A program made the translations under genes and the position numbers. A stretch of 14,963 bases of DNA from Propionicimonas sp035433085 (GTDB lineage Bacteria; Actinomycetota; Actinomycetes; Propionibacteriales; Propionibacteriaceae), in contig DAORUI010000073.1 in the NCBI GenBank assembly GCA_035433085.1, positions 1 through 14,963 on the forward strand, in the 5' to 3' direction. The stretch's first letter is position 1. Each line of letters begins with the position of its first letter. This document shows, in pieces, positions 14,470 through 14,963 of this stretch. The notes beneath the pieces are model-generated. The model worked only from the letters and a program-made list of their open reading frames with translations, was not told the origin of the DNA and ran no database searches.

Positions 14470-14963
14470 ATGAGCGAGCGGTTGCATGGCGAGTACAAGG
14501 TGCCCGGGGGGAAACTCGTCGCGGTGGACTTGAATGTGGTGGACGAACGACTGGCGCAGGTCAGCGTGAGCGGCGACTTCTTCCTCGACCCGGACGAGGC
14601 CCTTGCCGTGATCGACCGCGCCCTTGCCGGTCTGGATGTCGAGACCTCCGTGGGCGAACTCGCGGCCCGGATCGACGTAGACCTCGCCCGCGCCAAAGCG
14701 GACGGGCTGCTGGGTGTGCCGGTGACGATGGTCGGGTTCGACTCATTGGCCGTCGCGATGGCGGTCCGGCGGGCCCTTGGCCGATCAACGGGATGGGCCG
14801 ATCACACCTTCACCTTCCTCGACCCCGGGCCGCTCGACCCGGCCGAACACTGCGCGCTGGACGAAGTCCTGGCGCGCGAACTCGCCGCCGGCCGTCGCGG
14901 ACCCAGCTTCCGGTTCTGGGAGTGGGAGAACCCGGCCGTGGTGATCGGGTCGTTCCAGTCGCT
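14470..14963 (+). CDS. Lipoate-protein ligase family protein, N-terminal part (cut by window edge)
   Basis: The open frame runs from the ATG at 14470 to the window end, 164 full codons without a stop. Residues about 6-50 (HGEYKVPGGKLVAVDL, then SVSGDFFLDPDEALAVIDRA) resemble the small accessory domain that is C-terminal in E. coli LplA. After a linker of about 70 residues, the start of a LplA/LipB-type catalytic domain appears (CALDEVLARELAAGRRGPSF, then FWEWENPAVVIGSFQS). The inferred role is transfer of lipoyl or octanoyl groups to carrier domains of 2-oxoacid dehydrogenases or glycine cleavage H protein. The lipoyl-binding lysine region is not yet reached, so activity cannot be confirmed. 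Divergent from yebC. Confidence 0.8.
   Translation, partial: MSERLHGEYKVPGGKLVAVDLNVVDERLAQVSVSGDFFLDPDEALAVIDRALAGLDVETSVGELAARIDVDLARAKADGLLGVPVTMVGFDSLAVAMAVRRALGRSTGWADHTFTFLDPGPLDPAEHCALDEVLARELAAGRRGPSFRFWEWENPAVVIGSFQS

Overview
The window is a GC-rich piece of chromosome from an actinobacterium. The gene order ruvC-ruvA-ruvB-yajC-secD-secF-apt-rel-(DUF349)-MBL-hisS-aspS is the classic actinobacterial neighbourhood. Many GTG starts, a GAAC-N4-GTTC SOS box and candidate leaderless promoters fit this. A Propionibacteriales-like host is plausible, but I cannot fix the genus from the sequence.

Layout, left to right: the 5' part of aspS (minus, cut by the window edge), hisS and a glyoxalase II-like hydrolase form a tight minus-strand unit (1-2457). 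A divergent DUF349 gene lies on plus (2533-3777). A 245-bp convergent intergenic region (3778-4022) is filled with REP-like inverted motifs and a 16-bp tandem repeat. Then come, all on minus, rel (ppGpp synthetase/hydrolase, 4023-6320), a TrkA/RCK-type potassium channel interrupted by a 100-N assembly gap (6351-7235), apt, secF, secD and yajC (to 11111). The ruvCAB Holliday-junction operon follows (11222-13415, minus), with an SOS box and an 18-bp perfect palindrome in front of ruvC. Next is a ~115-bp nested inverted-repeat element carrying two opposed DnaA-box-like 9-mers (13533-13647), then yebC (13641-14405, minus). At the right edge a divergent, truncated lipoate-protein ligase family gene begins (14470 onward, plus).

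Most of the region is housekeeping: tRNA charging, stringent response, purine salvage, Sec export, recombinational repair and translation-related regulation. Neighbouring minus-strand genes mostly overlap by 1 or 4 bases (GTGA, ATGA or TGATG), so translational coupling is expected. No gap without a gene exceeds 300 bases.

I see no defence system, prophage or complete transposon. The least ordinary items are the nested inverted repeat with DnaA boxes next to the SOS-controlled ruvC promoter, the REP-like/tandem cluster behind rel, the potassium channel placed between apt and rel, the accessory-domain-first lipoate ligase, and a shared -10-N7-start arrangement at three genes.
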